Both the position numbers and the translations under genes were made by a program. 64,000 bases of DNA from Trichuris trichiura (lineage: Eukaryota; Nematoda; Enoplea; Trichinellida; Trichuridae): positions 992,001 to 1,056,000 of the forward strand of contig JBAJFE010000001.1 in NCBI GenBank assembly GCA_037903355.1, read 5' to 3'. This document shows, piece by piece, positions 21,782 through 34,167 of the stretch (position 1 is the first letter of the stretch; each line of letters begins with the position of its first letter). The notes beneath the pieces are model-generated. The model saw nothing but the letters and a program-made list of their open reading frames with translations, had not been told where the DNA came from and did not search any database.

Positions 21782-22216
21782 TACTGTTCAACTGGGAGTC
21801 TGACTTCGTCTGAACGAGGTGTGCTCCCAATGTTAGACGATCTGCAGTGGTGGATTAGAAACTGAGGCCTATTGAAAGCGACTGGATTTTGTCACTGATG
21901 CCCGGATAGAAGGGCAGTGAAATGGTGATCTTTTTAGGTCAAGTCAAGGTCGGCAGCTGCTGCCGAGGTTGTTGGGATGTCGCAGTTTATGGGCAAAAGT
22001 GGAGTCTATGAAACGGCGGGAATATCCATCGTGACAGACAACTGTCTTGATGCACCGGAGCTCTCGGTCCAGGATCTACGATTCGAACAGGTGGTAGGTG
22101 TAGCGTACGTCTGCTCGACACGAAGCACAGTTGTGGAATGAATGTTTACTCCGCTCTTGCTGCAGTTCTAGGTGCTCGTCTATTTACCTAAGCTAGCCAG
22201 GTTTCACAGTTTAAAC
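21782..22216. other. No recognisable gene
   Basis: No reading frame or repeat boundary that I can name lies in this 435-base stretch. Confidence 0.35.
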
Positions 22217-25200
22217 CATAGGTTCTCAACCTTTTTGCTCCATCGCCCCCCAGAGAACGTTCCTGACCGCTACTGCTCCCCAATTCTGATTGCTCAATTT
22301 TGAGCGCGCTGATTGGCAGGAAGGTTGGACGTGGCATGGTCGGGAGGTTAGTAGGTTCTCAAACATTTCCCTCCGTCGCTCCCGATGGGAAAATTTTTGC
22401 AAAACCGCTACTCGTGAGAACATTCTGCACAAAAGACTTCAACTCCTCATCACCTGAAAGACGTACTATACCACTCCTGCTTTCCCACCAACCACTTTAC
22501 GATGTGAAAATTTCTGCTTGCCTTTCACATCTCTTGTCACATTTTTCAGGACATGGAGTCACATATGCAAGAAGCATTCATTACCCTTTCCTGAAAAAAA
22601 CAACCAGTGTGCGTCTGTTTGTTTTCTTATGCACACCAAAAGAATTGTAGTGACAAGGAACCAGATTGAAGTGAAAGCGCTTAAGCGAGAAAATACAAAA
22701 GAAACTATAACGCAAGTTTGCGACTGCACATGAACGGACACTACTCAATGGGATGGGTGTGCTTAATGCAGTACGAGCAAGTTGTCTACGTTTGGCTGCA
22801 TCTTTATCATCATCGGTCTATGGTCGCCTCGATTCACTATGTCCAGCCGACTTCTCTCTTGCTACTTTGAAGCCTCGTAACTGCGCTAAATCAGCAATCT
22901 GCTAAATAAGACAATGGAAACGCAATAAGAATGTTTTCTACAGCAGCCCGTAACAGCGGAAACAGCTTCCTTATTTCGCTCTGTAGCCAAAACTGTTGAT
23001 ATTCACTTTTCAATTTCACTTTCAGCTCTTCATTGCTTTGCAGTTCAGTCAGTTTTCCCTGCAATTCCATCTCCGCTTCACCGACGTTGGACATAGGGTC
23101 TATTGCCCACTGTGGAATTTTCAAGTTAAGAATATCACTGAACCGTTCCCTGAAGTCAACGTGCAGCATTTCCAAGTGTTGTCAGTACACTTCAACTTCT
23201 TGCTCAGCGATGTCCTCTTCCTCCTTCAGTGCAGCTAGAAGGGTAAACTGATAGAACTCACCGGCCCGTAAGTTTCGTTTGAAAATTGGCAATTTCGCGA
23301 CGAAAGCAGATATAACTCCTTTAGTTTTAATCAAGTTTAAGTCACTGCCTTGGAGCTGCAGGTTCATTGCATTGAATTTGTAGTATATGTCTGCTAGATA
23401 CGCGATGTCCTTCTTGTTTTTTTTTTAAATTTTCTCGTAGAGAAGGGTTCACACACCACAGAAGTTCTAGAACTGTGTCAAAGAGGCTGTAAAAGCGAGT
23501 TAAACAAGCACCCTTTGACAATCAGCGAACGTCACTGTGAAGTAACAGGCGATTGAAATCTTGATCATTCTGTTCACCAAGCTGTCTGAATAATCCCTCA
23601 TTCAGCGATTTACTTTTGATGGTATCAACCGCTGTAAGAGTGATCAGTTTTATCGTTCGCTCAGGCGTCTTGTGGCTAAATGCTGTCGGTGAACGACGCA
23701 ATGAACCGTCAAAAGGCCAGCAACGAGCTGCTTCAGATGTGCAAGAAAGCCGCGGTAGCAGCCCACCATCGACGGTGCTCCATCGCTTGCCACAGCAACT
23801 ATGTTCGCCATAGGCATGTTTTTATCCTTGAAACATTTTTCTACAGCAAGGAAATAGGGCTTCTTCTCTGGTATCTGTCTGCAACTGTGTGGCAAACAGC
23901 AGTTCCTGTACCAGGGCTTCATCCATTAGGAACGTGACATAACCTATTAATAATGCTTCATTGTTAGGTAAGATCGATTAATCAAGCTGCAAAGAAAAAT
24001 GCGTTGCTCTCAAGAAGTCACATGAAGTGCGTTCTACGTCATTGCTCATTTCGTATATCCTTCTTTGCACCGTGTCATTACTCAGAGGTATCCTTCTGAT
24101 AATTTCAGTTGGTGACATGTGCAGTACAGTCTGGATAACTTCGTTAATCATGGGAAGCAACAGTGTTTCCCCAATGTTATGTGGCTTTCCAAATTTTGCA
24201 ATCAGTAGTGAAATGGTATAAGACGCACGCAGGCCATCTTTATCTTTTTCTGGTGCCGATGGCAACATACGCGGCAATATGTTCCTTGTACAAAATTTTT
24301 GGCGAAGCGACTGAAAGTAGCTGATGTTCTTGTCACGCATGTCTGGATGTACTCTATTAATGTGGTCGTATAGCCTCGATGGCTTCACAGATTCGTTCGA
24401 AAACGCTACCACAAATCAAACACAGAGATAGCCATTTATTCGCAGGTGATTGTGTAAAACCATACTTCAAATAGTCTGAGCTGTACTGCCTGCGTTTCTT
24501 TCATACTTCCGTCATTGAAAGAAGGCCACGAAATGATGGTTCTTGTTGTTGCTGTATTAGAGGGCTGAGAAGTTGCGGCAACGATTCCGTTTATTTGCAG
24601 TAAACGGCAAGAACAAGAAGCAAATATGTATGTATATTCACGAGTATGTCTTGTACAAAGGTAAAATGCCGTAAAATGTTGGGGGAACAAGGCACACGGA
24701 ACAGAAACAAAAATCCTCCGATGACGAAACAGGAACACGGAAGAACCCAAGCGGGAAGACACAGAAAGACTCTGCGCCCAGGAAGTATTAGCTTAAACAC
24801 AAGGATGAACGAGTAAGGTGACCACCAGGGTGCGAAAGGAACTTAGCTGACAGGTTGCCGCACCGGATATTTTTAACTCGTCTCCGCCACAATTGGAGGA
24901 GGCACTTTCAGAGGAAGTCAAGTGAGGATTAAGAGCGCAATGGAACAAAGGAACAGTGGACGTGATGGAATGAAACAGCTGTGCATGGATTGCTGGCACG
25001 CGAAACACAATGGGTATACACGTTATGTGTAAGCTTAGGCTAGGGCAGAATAGGATGAACTGTAAGCAATCCCCACTTGACCTTCTTTGAACTTACTGTC
25101 TCCAATTTTGGCGGAGTTGAGCCATGAAAAACGCCATTGTTCAATTGCGTCCTCCATCCCCACTTGACCTCCTTTAAAGTCCCCGCCTCTACTTCTGGCG

Positions 25201-25381
25201 AGAACGAGTTAAGAAAGGCTCTTCTTACGCCCGTTTTTCTGACAGCCTTTTTGCGCTAGAGACAATTCTGCCAGAATTCCTCTTATGCGATTCTCAACGC
25301 CCCCGCATGGGTTTCCCATCGCCCCCCTGTGCTCTCTCATCGCCCCCCAAGGGGCGATATCGCCCACTTTGAGAACCTAGG
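22217..25381 (-). mobile_element. hAT element (family with CATAGGTTCTCAA ends), full-length copy
   Basis: Starts CATAGGTTCTCAACC and ends GTTCTCAAA-type in inverse (TTTGAGAACCTAGG). Left-end text (CCATCGCCCCCC) and right-end text (GGGGCGATATCGCCC) match the copy at 54898-58664 over the whole length. Its right third also contains a stretch resembling a Merlin MITE (24865-25220, with CTTAGGCTAGGGCAG and TCCCCACTTGACCTTC). Target duplication is not clear. It carries a broken transposase. Confidence 0.8.
22745..24512 (-). pseudogene. SCAND3/ZBED5-like hAT transposase, frameshifted
   Basis: Read on the minus strand, in order: RRQYSSDYLKYGF and a BED finger (CLIC...HINRVH); SYFQSLRQKF; LRASYTISLLIAKFGKPHNI; TVQRRIYEMSNDVE; SLQLD; a frame at 23922-23650 with IVAVASDGAPSMVGCYRGFL and VHCVVHRQHLATRRLSER; then NLQLQGSDLNLIKTKGV; and finally PQWAIDPMSNVGEAE to PLSYLAD. 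The order and spacing equal the 27951-29729 copy. At least four frameshifts or stops break it. The second catalytic Asp (DGAPSM) is kept. Confidence 0.85.
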
Positions 25382-25510
25382 CCATAAAGCGACTTACGCT
25401 GTAGGTCTATAACAAACCTATTTGACTGAACGAAATCCGTGTCCGTTAAGCCAGCGTACTGGAGCCATTTTACCACTACAACATTAGCATGGAACTTCTG
25501 TGGCAGCAAA

Positions 25511-27120
25511 CCCGAGAGTGGGGAACTTTTTTTTGCTGCCGTGGGCTATTTGGACGTTATAAGATCATTCACTTGCCGTGCAGAATACTCAACCGAAAAA
25601 CAGCCTGGTTTGTTTGCACATATGCTCATTTACGTCAGCCCTAATGGGATGGTTGGAACTGCTTTTCCCTGGTAAAGCTTGCGATGTCAGCTCGTATTGA
25701 TGACGCTGCCATTCGCAGCTGGTTCACCAGATCTGCGTCCGTAAGTCTGGAGCGCAGACGAGCCTTTGCGATGGTAAGTTTTGAGAAGAACTGCCCCGCA
25801 GCAGCAAGTCGTTCTGAACACAGATGCATATTTTGATGCGTCTTTCGAAGCGGGAAACTCGTCGTTGCTAATGTAACGCTTAGAGAACTCAAGCAGCGGG
25901 AGGTTGTTTTATCCAGCTTTGAGCTCATGATCGCTTTGCAGCTGAATGATATCGTGCTGCAGTTTATCAGGTACATCACCTGGTTCTACATTGAATAGAA
26001 TGGCGACGATGTTCAGCTTCATCTGTCCACTTTTCACGTCGTTGAATCTTTAGCTAAACGCATCAAGCAGTTTCACAAGTTCGCCGTTCGCCGGTAAACT
26101 CTAGTGTCCTAGAAAGCTTCTGTCCTTCGAGTGTAAGGAAATGTATTGTGTTGCCCTTTTCAATTTGCAGTTTTCACAGCCTTAATTTAGCTTCAGATGA
26201 TTCCACGTTTGGAACCTGTGAGCTGAGAAGCTGGTTCAGACCGTACAGCTTCACATTCAGCTCTGACAGGTACTTGACAATGTCTACCATGAAGGCCAAA
26301 TCACATAGTCACTTGCTATCGGGAAGTTCTCAGACAGGTTTGCAACTGGCTTCTATGAACTGCTTGACTTCGCGCAGTTGGTAAACATCATTACTTTGTT
26401 CCTGCGACTCAGCTAGCGAACTTCGCGTTGATAAACGAGATCGCCATACTTCGACGAAAATTCATTCAAAAAATCCTTAAACAGGCGGTCGTTACACCCT
26501 TTGCTCTTGATAAAGTTTGCGCACGACACGACTATCGGCACCACATTGTTGAACTGCAGCGGCTGTGCACAGAGATTGTAGATGTATAGTACAAGGGCAC
26601 ATAACCAAATCGTTTGGCTCAGGGCTGAGATGATTCAGTTCCCTCTTAATAAGTGTAACCAGCCCCTTTTGCGAACCAACCGTAAATGATGCCTCATCCA
26701 TAGTAAGACCACTTAATTTTTTAAATGAGAGCACGGATCGTTCCATTGATAAAACAAGTTTCTCAAATATGTAATCCCCTCTTTTAGTGCCTTGCATGGC
26801 TTCCAATGATAACAGTTCCATTCGTGTCTCAAACTATGCGGTTATTCCACGAAGGAAATGGCCAGTTAAGCGGTATTTGTTATGCCTGTAGTTTGGTCAT
26901 AAGCCAGGGAAAAAGGTTTGAGATTACTTGCAGTATGCTTCAGTATTTTTTCAAGGTCCTCTGTTAAATCAGTGATTCGACCTGAAACAGTTCTTCAAGA
27001 CAAGCCAATACTTCGGAACAGTTCTTCGTTGTCCGGTGCTAATAACTTCACAGCTGCCACCATGCACTTTTCACAAACTCGCCTTATGCATGAGGCCTCA
27101 GCTTCTTCGTGATCAGTTCG
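25511..27120 (-). pseudogene. GTF2IRD2-like hAT transposase relic
   Basis: Minus-strand words in order: NEELFRSIGLS..TVSGRITDL (27050), EKILKHTASNLKPFSLAYDQ (26950), ELLSLEAMQGTKRG (26815), LSGLTMDEASFTVGSQKGLV (26700), CPCTIHLQSLC, FLNEFSSKYGDL, LQHDIIQLQSDHELK (25930) and LRSRLTDADLVNQLRMAAS (25730), with a terminal FTREKQFQPSH. This is the hAT lineage from which vertebrate GTF2IRD2 was domesticated. Its second Asp motif reads MDEASF rather than TDGAPS. Several stops break it. The left tip AGTGGGGAACTTTT (25517) is the family terminal repeat, and a deleted relative sits at 40734. Confidence 0.8.
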
Positions 27121-27249
27121 CTCACTACGCAACTCGTTTGAAGAACGAGATTGTACCGATCGCAGTGAGGCCTAGTGAAAGGGCTTGTTGCCACTTTAAA
27201 TTCCGTTGAAGCACACTGATTCTATCCAGACGCATTTGGCCTTGTAACT

Positions 27250-27951
27250 CAGTGTTTCCCAACCTTTTTTGAGCCAGGGCCCCCTTTCGCGACCTTCAAC
27301 TTGCCGGGGCCCCCCGTCATTCTCCCCAACGTAATTCTCCTGCTTCTGTTATCCTCAGGTGCGCCTACTGTGGTTACGTTGTTGTCAATTTGTACAAGTA
27401 GTTCAGCACTTGAAAGAGCCGGCAGAATGTAGATTTGATTTCGCTGCCTACCGTATTTGCCAAAGAAAAAACAGTTAAGCCGGGCCATCTTTAAAAACCT
27501 TATTAACCTGCGGATCTTGTCAGCTGCAAGTAGGACCCCATGGTTTGCGCTGTGAAAGTTGAGTGTGCAGCTGGAAAACCTGGCGATGCGAAGTCCACGC
27601 TGAGTTTCTTTTCTACACTAGAGCAAAATGGCTAGTAAGGAAGCCAGCCAGCTGCCATATACGGCGAATGCTCCTAGCGATATTCGAAGCCGTTAACGCC
27701 ATAAATTCTTTATTTGGCACTGAAGGCGTTCTTTTCGTATTACTGGACTTAAGCCGGCTAACTGCAGATCAGAGAGCATTCAGAGTACAAGCGTGGCATT
27801 GGGTTTCCTCTTCCTTAATTTTTCGGGCTGTTAGCAATGGTAGCGCAAATTGTAAGTGAGGCTCCGATGTTGTTCTCAGTGCTGCGCAACAATGAATCTA
27901 AATTCAATATTTCCTCGGAGCAAGACGACAGCCGCTTGATCTTACCTCACT
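27250..27951 (-). mobile_element. hAT terminus and 3' non-coding part of the near-intact copy
   Basis: CAGTGTTTCCCAACC at 27250 is a clear hAT end, followed by GGGCCCCCTTTCG. The stretch to 27951 is the 3' flank of the transposase gene. The opposite end was not identified with certainty. The best candidate is 32308, where CCACGTTGGGAATCACTG gives matching ends, but the flanking octamers (TTGTAACT and GTCTAACG) agree at only five positions. Confidence 0.6.
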
Positions 27952-29729
27952 TAGTGCGACGGTTGGGTCTGGTGCAATGCTAATAATTTATCCACGTCCG
28001 GGTCGATAGTCGTCAGAAGTAATCTCAAGTCGCCTCGCCTGACTATCTGTAAGCGGTTTCTTTTTTTTCCGAGAAGGTCCGTTACCGCACTAAATCCGCG
28101 TTCAACCAAATAGGACGACGGGAAAGGGATGAGGAACTTCTTAGCGACGTTCCATAGCCTGGGATACAGCTGTCTGATTTCCTGCTGCAGCCAGAAACTG
28201 GTATAGCCGCCCTTCATCTTGGGCTTCAGCTCCTCGTTGGCTTGCATCTCAATGAGCTCTTCCTGGTAAGCCACTTCAACCTCGGCGAGGCATGTAAACG
28301 GGTCCAAAACCCAGTCCGGTATCGTCATGGACAAAATATCTCTGTACCTTTCGCACATGTCCTCATGGAGCATGCTGAGATGGTCACAGAAGGAGCGGAT
28401 GACATCGTCAGGGAGGCCGCCATTCTTCTTGAGGTCGTCAAGGTTAGGGAACTGGCGGTACTCTCCGCGCCCCAGGTTTTGGCGGAAAATGGAAAGCTTG
28501 TCGATGAAAGCCTTTACAACCGTCTTCGTCTTGATAAGATTCAGTTGGTCTCCTTGCAACTGCAAATTCGTCTCGTTAAACTTTAAGTAGAGGTCCGCCA
28601 AGTAAGCTATTTCAGCTCTCGATTTCTCCACGTTGTCGCGTAATTCCGTATCTTCAGTTTTGAGAAACTGTACGACGGTGTCAAAAAGGGCATAGAAGCG
28701 GCTCAAGCAGGCGCCCCTTGAAAGCCAGCGTACTTCTGTGTGAAGCAGGAGCCGGTTAAAATCTTCGTCATTTTCTTCGCACAGTTGGCTGAACAATCTC
28801 TCTCTCAAGGCACTGCTTTTAATTTTATTAACCGCAGTGATCACGTACTGCAGCGAACGGTGCAGTCTGTCACTGAGCCGCTTCGCCACCAGATGTTGCC
28901 AGTGAATTACGCAGTGCACAGCCAGCAAATCCGGTACCTTTTCTTTTAGATACGAAAGGAACCCGCGATGGCGTCCAAGCATTGACGGGGCTCCATCCGT
29001 CGCGACAGCGATTGCGTTCGTTAGTGGTATCTCCTTCTCTTTAAAAAAGTTTTCTACAGTACGAAATATTGATTCTCCTCTAGTGTCAGTCAGCAGTTCT
29101 CTTGCGAAGAGTAACTCCTGAACTAACTTGCCTTCCTTGATGAATCTAACATAGGCCAGCAGCAGCGCTTCGTTATGTGGCAACGTCGACTCATCCACCT
29201 GTAAAGAAAATTCCTCTGTTCTCAAGAGGTTGCAGAGCGTATTCTCCACATCAGCGCTCATTTCATCAATACGTCGCTGCACCGTATTGTTGCTTAAGGG
29301 AATCTTTTTAATTATTTCAGTTGCAGGAATGCGCAACACAGTACGCAGCACTTCCGAAACAGCCGGCAGTATCAGTTCTTCTCCGATGGCATGCGGCTTT
29401 CCAGATTTTGCGATTAAGAGGGAGATGTTATAGGACGCGCGCAATCCGTCGGTGTTTCATCTTGATGCGGATGAAAAAATCCCTGGCAATTTAGGTCGCT
29501 TTTGGAAGTTATCTTGAAGAGATTGAAAGTAAGAAAGGTTTTTATTGGCCTTGTCACCGTGCATCGTTTTCAGGTGTTTTACTAATTTTGAGGGCTTCAT
29601 CAGTTCATTCGCAAAAGCCTTTTCCCAGATCAAGCAAAATGGTTGCTGCGAATTCGAGGGTGACGGTATAAAACCGTATCTTAGATACTCGACGTTGTAT
29701 TGCCTACATTTCTTTTTTGCTTCTGCCAT
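27951..29729 (-). pseudogene. SCAND3/ZBED5-like hAT transposase, one in-frame stop
   Basis: About 590 codons. Residues 1-90 (29729-29460) hold MAEAKKKCRQYNVEYLRYGF and a BED finger in which the second Cys is Trp (FCLIWEKAF...HLKTMH). A single TGA at 29457-29459 interrupts. The frame then runs 497 codons without a break. Landmarks are SLQVDESTLPHNEALLLAY (first Asp), AIAVATDGAPSMLGRHRGF (second Asp), VHCVIHWQHLVAKRL, HTEVRWLSRGACLSRFYALF, NLQLQGDQLNLIKTK, FPSSYLVERGFSAVTDLL (Glu) and the terminal QTQPSH. It is the best preserved of at least eight copies here and the natural reference for them. As it stands it would give a truncated finger domain or, from an internal ATG at 29444, a finger-less core. 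Confidence 0.88.
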
Positions 29730-29789
29730 CTGTAGAAATTTACATCCGTTACTAACAAGTTCAGAGCCAGACAGTAGCACAGTGGTATT

Positions 29790-31822
29790 AAGAAATCAAT
29801 TAGCCAGGCGTCATCTAAGCTCCCGCAGTAAGAACACAGGGGATTCCATACCGGACGGCACTGTCCCTCTACGTCGGTCCTGGAAGCGGGAGCAAATCGC
29901 TTTCATGTGATCACCCCGCTCTTTTCTGATGGTAGCGACGGACAAATAGGCTCAAAATAAGTCTATGAAGCATGAGGTTGCGACAGGGTCGTTCTTGTCC
30001 TCGCGCGGCGGACAACGGAAAGCACGCGATAAAATGTTCTGCCCAGGTTTGCGGACATCCTCCCTATCCCTGGTGTTGTCGTGTCATGTTTGAGAAGGTA
30101 GGCTGGCTGACAAGATTTCGCACGGTTTCAAGTTCAGAAATACTTCCGCCCACCAAGGTCTGATGGCAAACAATGCCCGCAGTTCAACGACGAACTCTCC
30201 GCTACTGGCTGTCTTTTTAGATATCAAACCAGTGAAGAGTGGGGGATACAAATGTTTGACTGAGTACTGCTTCAAACAGATCTACACCTCCCGTACTAAG
30301 CCTATTTTCCTTGCTGTTTTTGCGAACCGCAAGGCCATGCGTATGGAAGGAAGGCAGACGGTCGTAAGATGCTCCCACCTGTAAAGCAAACTGGGCGTGT
30401 ATTCTCCTTTTTGCTGGTGAGCGCTATCGAACTTGTGGGTTTATCATTCGCTACTTAAACATAGGCGTGGTTAAACATAAGCAAACTAATCCTTTCCCGA
30501 AAAAGTTGACGAACAACCGGAGGCTGATGCTAGTTCAAAGCCCAAGCATAGCAAAATGGGTGACGTCGTCGAGCGCTATAACTTAGGTTAAGACTTCCCC
30601 GACGAACCCTGTCGGCCGTCCTGAAGCCTGACACACCGTGAGAGTCGTCGCGCAAACCTGCTGGCGTTTACGGAGCGCGTTTCTTAGAAAGCACTGCCTG
30701 TGGCTTAGTTTCTCTGGGAAATATGATCACAAGGAGCGGTACTAGGCGTTGCCGAAGTCCCGCGGGCGATAAGCTTCAGGCACAATACATAGCGCCCGAC
30801 GTGCCTGTTAGCGGCCGAGAAAAAGACGTCCACTATAGTCATGAAATGGGCACACTTCGTCGTTTAAGTACCCGTAGTAGCGAGCATATGACTTCTTGAA
30901 ATCCCGTTAGGTATCTACACTAGATGTAGAAATCAAACTGAGAAGTAGTGCTTATAAGGTGTCCCCGTTAAGTGAAGAGCCACGGCAAGTGTTTCAGACA
31001 TGTAAAAGGTAACCTGTACAAAACTGTGATGTGATGTGCCTTTCGCGTTGATGAGGGCTCGGGGGTTAAGCTACCGCCGACGTATTAAAGAAGGATGGGA
31101 CGCATTGGGACAGTCAGAAGGAGCGCCGTCAGTCAAGGATCCCCTGTACTCACTAAACTAGCAGATCAGAGCTTATTATCCTTACAGATACTCCTATGGT
31201 TGCGACTGAATCTATTTTAATGCTCAAGCAATGCTGATCTCCTGGTAACGTAAGCCATGTTTCAACTAGAATCTTACAAGGCACTTACCTTTCTATTTTT
31301 AAGAAGTTCGTCGAATTTCAGGAGAGGTCCGTAGTCGCGACAAAGCAGTTTCCTAACAGCTGATATAACAGGATAGCTGAATAGATGAGAACTACAGCAC
31401 TGAGGAAACAAGACACAAGAAGGATCGCAGAGCTATTATCACTTTCCACCGTCAACGCACAGGAGAGAATAATCAGTGTCTACTGAGCATCTTCCCCGCC
31501 ATTACTCCCCAGGTGCGCTTGTCCGCCCCCGCGAAGAAGCTGTCATCGCCCCCTGCAGGTTGTAGTTTTCCGAGCCCTCCGATTTGCGCCAGGGTGGTAC
31601 GCTAATGCGAAAAAAAATCAAAAAGATTCATTTTGAATTGCGCTTTGGCACAGCAGCAGATGGCGAAGCACAGAAATCGGACAATTCGCCTTTCGGTCAG
31701 GCTATCCTTCGCCAATGGCTTTTTTGTAGTGTAGCTGGAATTCGCTACGCAGCGTAATATAGTAAGAAAAACTTTCGCCCGATACATCAGGGTAAACGAC
31801 AGGGCAATGATAACAAGCTATT
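29790..31822. other. No recognisable gene
   Basis: About 2 kb with short frames only. The frames at 29972-30163 and 30163-30384 have no family motif. A CGCCCCC-rich patch at 31520-31550 recalls hAT ends, but no paired terminus was found. Confidence 0.35.
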
Positions 31823-32107
31823 GGATTTCGTGTATCTTTTCCCCGCCAGAAACGGAGACGGCAGCATCAAAGGGACGCTTATTTACGTTAACTGTCATAG
31901 CGCGCTACGCTTGTGTATGAAGCTCGCCAACGTCTCACAATAACATCGAAGAACACATGTTCAGTCTTAGGCTTAGGCTAGGGCAGGACAGGACGGCCGG
32001 CACGGTTAAAGAATGCGAACCATTGTTACTGTGACGGCGTAATCTTCACTTGACCTCCCTTGATGTTGCCGCGTCAACTTCAGCCGGGGATACGATACAC
32101 GAGTCTC
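31823..32107 (+). mobile_element. Merlin-type MITE, diverged
   Basis: It starts GGATTTCGTGTATC and ends GATACACGAGTCTC. Inner landmarks of the family are present: GACGGCAGCATCAAAGG, TTAGGCTTAGGCTAGGGCAG, GGACGGCCGGC, and CACTTGACCTCCCTTGATGT. The flanks AAGCTATT and GCTAATTT suggest a decayed 8-bp duplication. The middle lacks the AACAACGGGAGGGAC block. Confidence 0.7.
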
Positions 32108-32149
32108 GCTAATTTCCATAGCCAAACTACGTACAGGCACGGCTGCGCG

Positions 32150-32308
32150 CTCTCGTCCTGCGGCACCGAATACCAGGGACCCCCTGGGGACCCCCTGGGG
32201 CCCCCCTAAGCTCCCAGGGACCCCCTAAATCCCCAATCCTTCTCAGGGCCCCCTTCAAGTCTTCCAGGGCCCCCAAGGGGTCCCTGGGGCCCACGTTGGG
32301 AATCACTG
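32150..32308. repeat. GC-rich hAT terminus
   Basis: A run of CCCCCTGGGGCCC-like units ends in CCCACGTTGGGAATCACTG, an hAT right end. The left partner may be 27250. Collagen-like translations of this run are artefacts of the repeated G and C. Confidence 0.55.
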
Positions 32309-32316
32309 GTCTAACG

Positions 32317-33754
32317 TCACATCCCTCTCGACTCAAACTGATAAGCAGTATCACTTAGACGCCCCCGCGCGTACTGTGTTGTTTTTAATGACACTTTTAA
32401 ATATGCAGGCAGTTAGAGAGAATTGGGTAGATACATCAACTTATCAGCCACAGATCTAATACAGGTAACCCCGGTTTTAAGAATGTTCGCTTTTACAAAG
32501 AAGCCGTTAGTACCTGTTTTCGCTTTACGAACCAGTTGCGCACGCGTTTTTTTTGCTTTTACGAAGAAACATGACAGAGCACTAGCGGACTTTTACAATT
32601 CGTAACCTTTTTCTGAACTTATCCAGTGGCCAGTCAGTGCCCTTTCGCGCAAATTCGTCGAATGTCCTACTTCGGTGGCGACTGACGAACGAAGAGCCCT
32701 GGTTGCAAGTCTCCGTAGTTCTGACCTACTCTCTTTCTAGAACTATATTTTCATTCTTGTGGCAAGCAAAACAAGGCAGAGGCGGCTAATCCGTTTCCCA
32801 GAGAATTGCCTTCTACCTCAATTGCAGCAGCAGAAGATTTGCGGCAACTGTCTACGATAGAGACAGACGTGTAGATTGGACGATAGTACCTCTTCCAGGT
32901 CGAGCCGTAAGATCCTGCGACTCTCTCCGCTTGCCATTCCTTCAGGGCTTACCAAGCTTGGTCAGTGGGGTCAGTGGCTTACCAAGCACAGCAGTGGAAG
33001 TACGACTTGCACAAGTTGCTTTTACTTAACACGTATTTTGTCTCCCGCGCTTTTGCTATTTTTACTATGCATTATTGCACTGCGTGTTTCCTTGCGCTGA
33101 GTATCCAGTGTCAGTAAGGTCTGGCAAACTATTTTCTGGGGATCAGGTCTGCTTAAAATGGCTTTCAGTGCAAAAGAATAGCAATCGCTTCTTCGGCGTA
33201 CGAAAGTTCGCTTTACAAACAATTTTTTCGGTTCCGCCTGTCTTCATTAACAGAGGGATAGATGTATTGATACTTTGCCGGCATAAGGTACTATGTCATA
33301 TAACTAGGAAATGCGTAAAATATTAACTGTATCACACATTGCTTGAAGATCTAAAGATGCCTAAGAATCATTCTATAGATTGCCTCTGTTGGAGACACCC
33401 TGTGTACTCATCCAACGTAATAAAACAGAACGATGTAGAAATCTTTACTCGTCTTGCAAAAACCCGACACGTAAGTAGCCCAGACCCACACTTCCTCTCC
33501 AGACTACAGTAGACTAAACGATCATCAGGTTGCTGCGGAGACATGCAACTGGGCCCGGAACTGGTTCGCAACAGCCTCATTTCATACATTGCTTTTAAAA
33601 TACATATTTTCATCAGCGGTGCGAGAGAAGTACTGCGGGTCCTTACTTGACAAGCGCTTCCTAACTGGAAGTTGTATGCGGCTGTCAGTCAAGTGAGCTG
33701 CAACAGTCTGATTGAAAGCTGGATGCAGCCATTCGACGAAAGCTCAGTAGGTAG
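32317..33754. other. No firm gene; Tigger-type terminal sequence at 32462
   Basis: At 32462, after TA, CAGGTAACCCCGG is followed by AATGTTCGCTTTTACAAAGAAG and similar units to about 32580. This is the same kind of terminal repeat as the end at 17186. The remainder has only short frames. Confidence 0.4.
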
Positions 33755-33934
33755 GTATCAGGGCAGAATATCCCCATCAACTATTCGGTGGAAACTCTGC
33801 ACGAGTTCTGGTGGAAGCTGAGTGCGCAACTGCTGGTCTCCCAGATAGAAAAAGATGAAATCAGTCGCTCTGCCGTAGGAATATTGTTGCATCTTCTTAG
33901 AGTTTATATTAAACTCTTGTGTCATTAAAGCTTA
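33755..33934 (+). other. Short open stretch, possible exon
   Basis: An ATG-less open frame ends LHEFWWKLSAQLLVSQIEKD, EISRSAVGILLHLLRVYIK and a TAA. It has protein-like composition but no known domain. It lies 230 bases upstream of the exon candidate at 34168. I see no convincing splice signals joining the two. Confidence 0.2.
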
Positions 33935-34167
33935 CGATTCAAAACTTCATTCAGGAATCAGTTAAATGAATCTTTCACCCGCGAAGTTTTTACTGAATTT
34001 CTATCTCTGCCTGCTGTTTGACCGCAAAGAGCATATTTTCTTTATCTGCTTGAAGTCAGGGTATAAGACAGCGTAGAGGATAGAACATTTTCACTGAAAC
34101 GCTCACATCCATTGTCTTAATGCGTAGGAAAGAATATACCTCATTCTCTATAAATATAAACTTTCAG

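Noticed and set aside
28242..28590. Plus-strand frames overlapping the hAT transposase
   Set aside because: They are antisense shadows of the 497-codon transposase frame.
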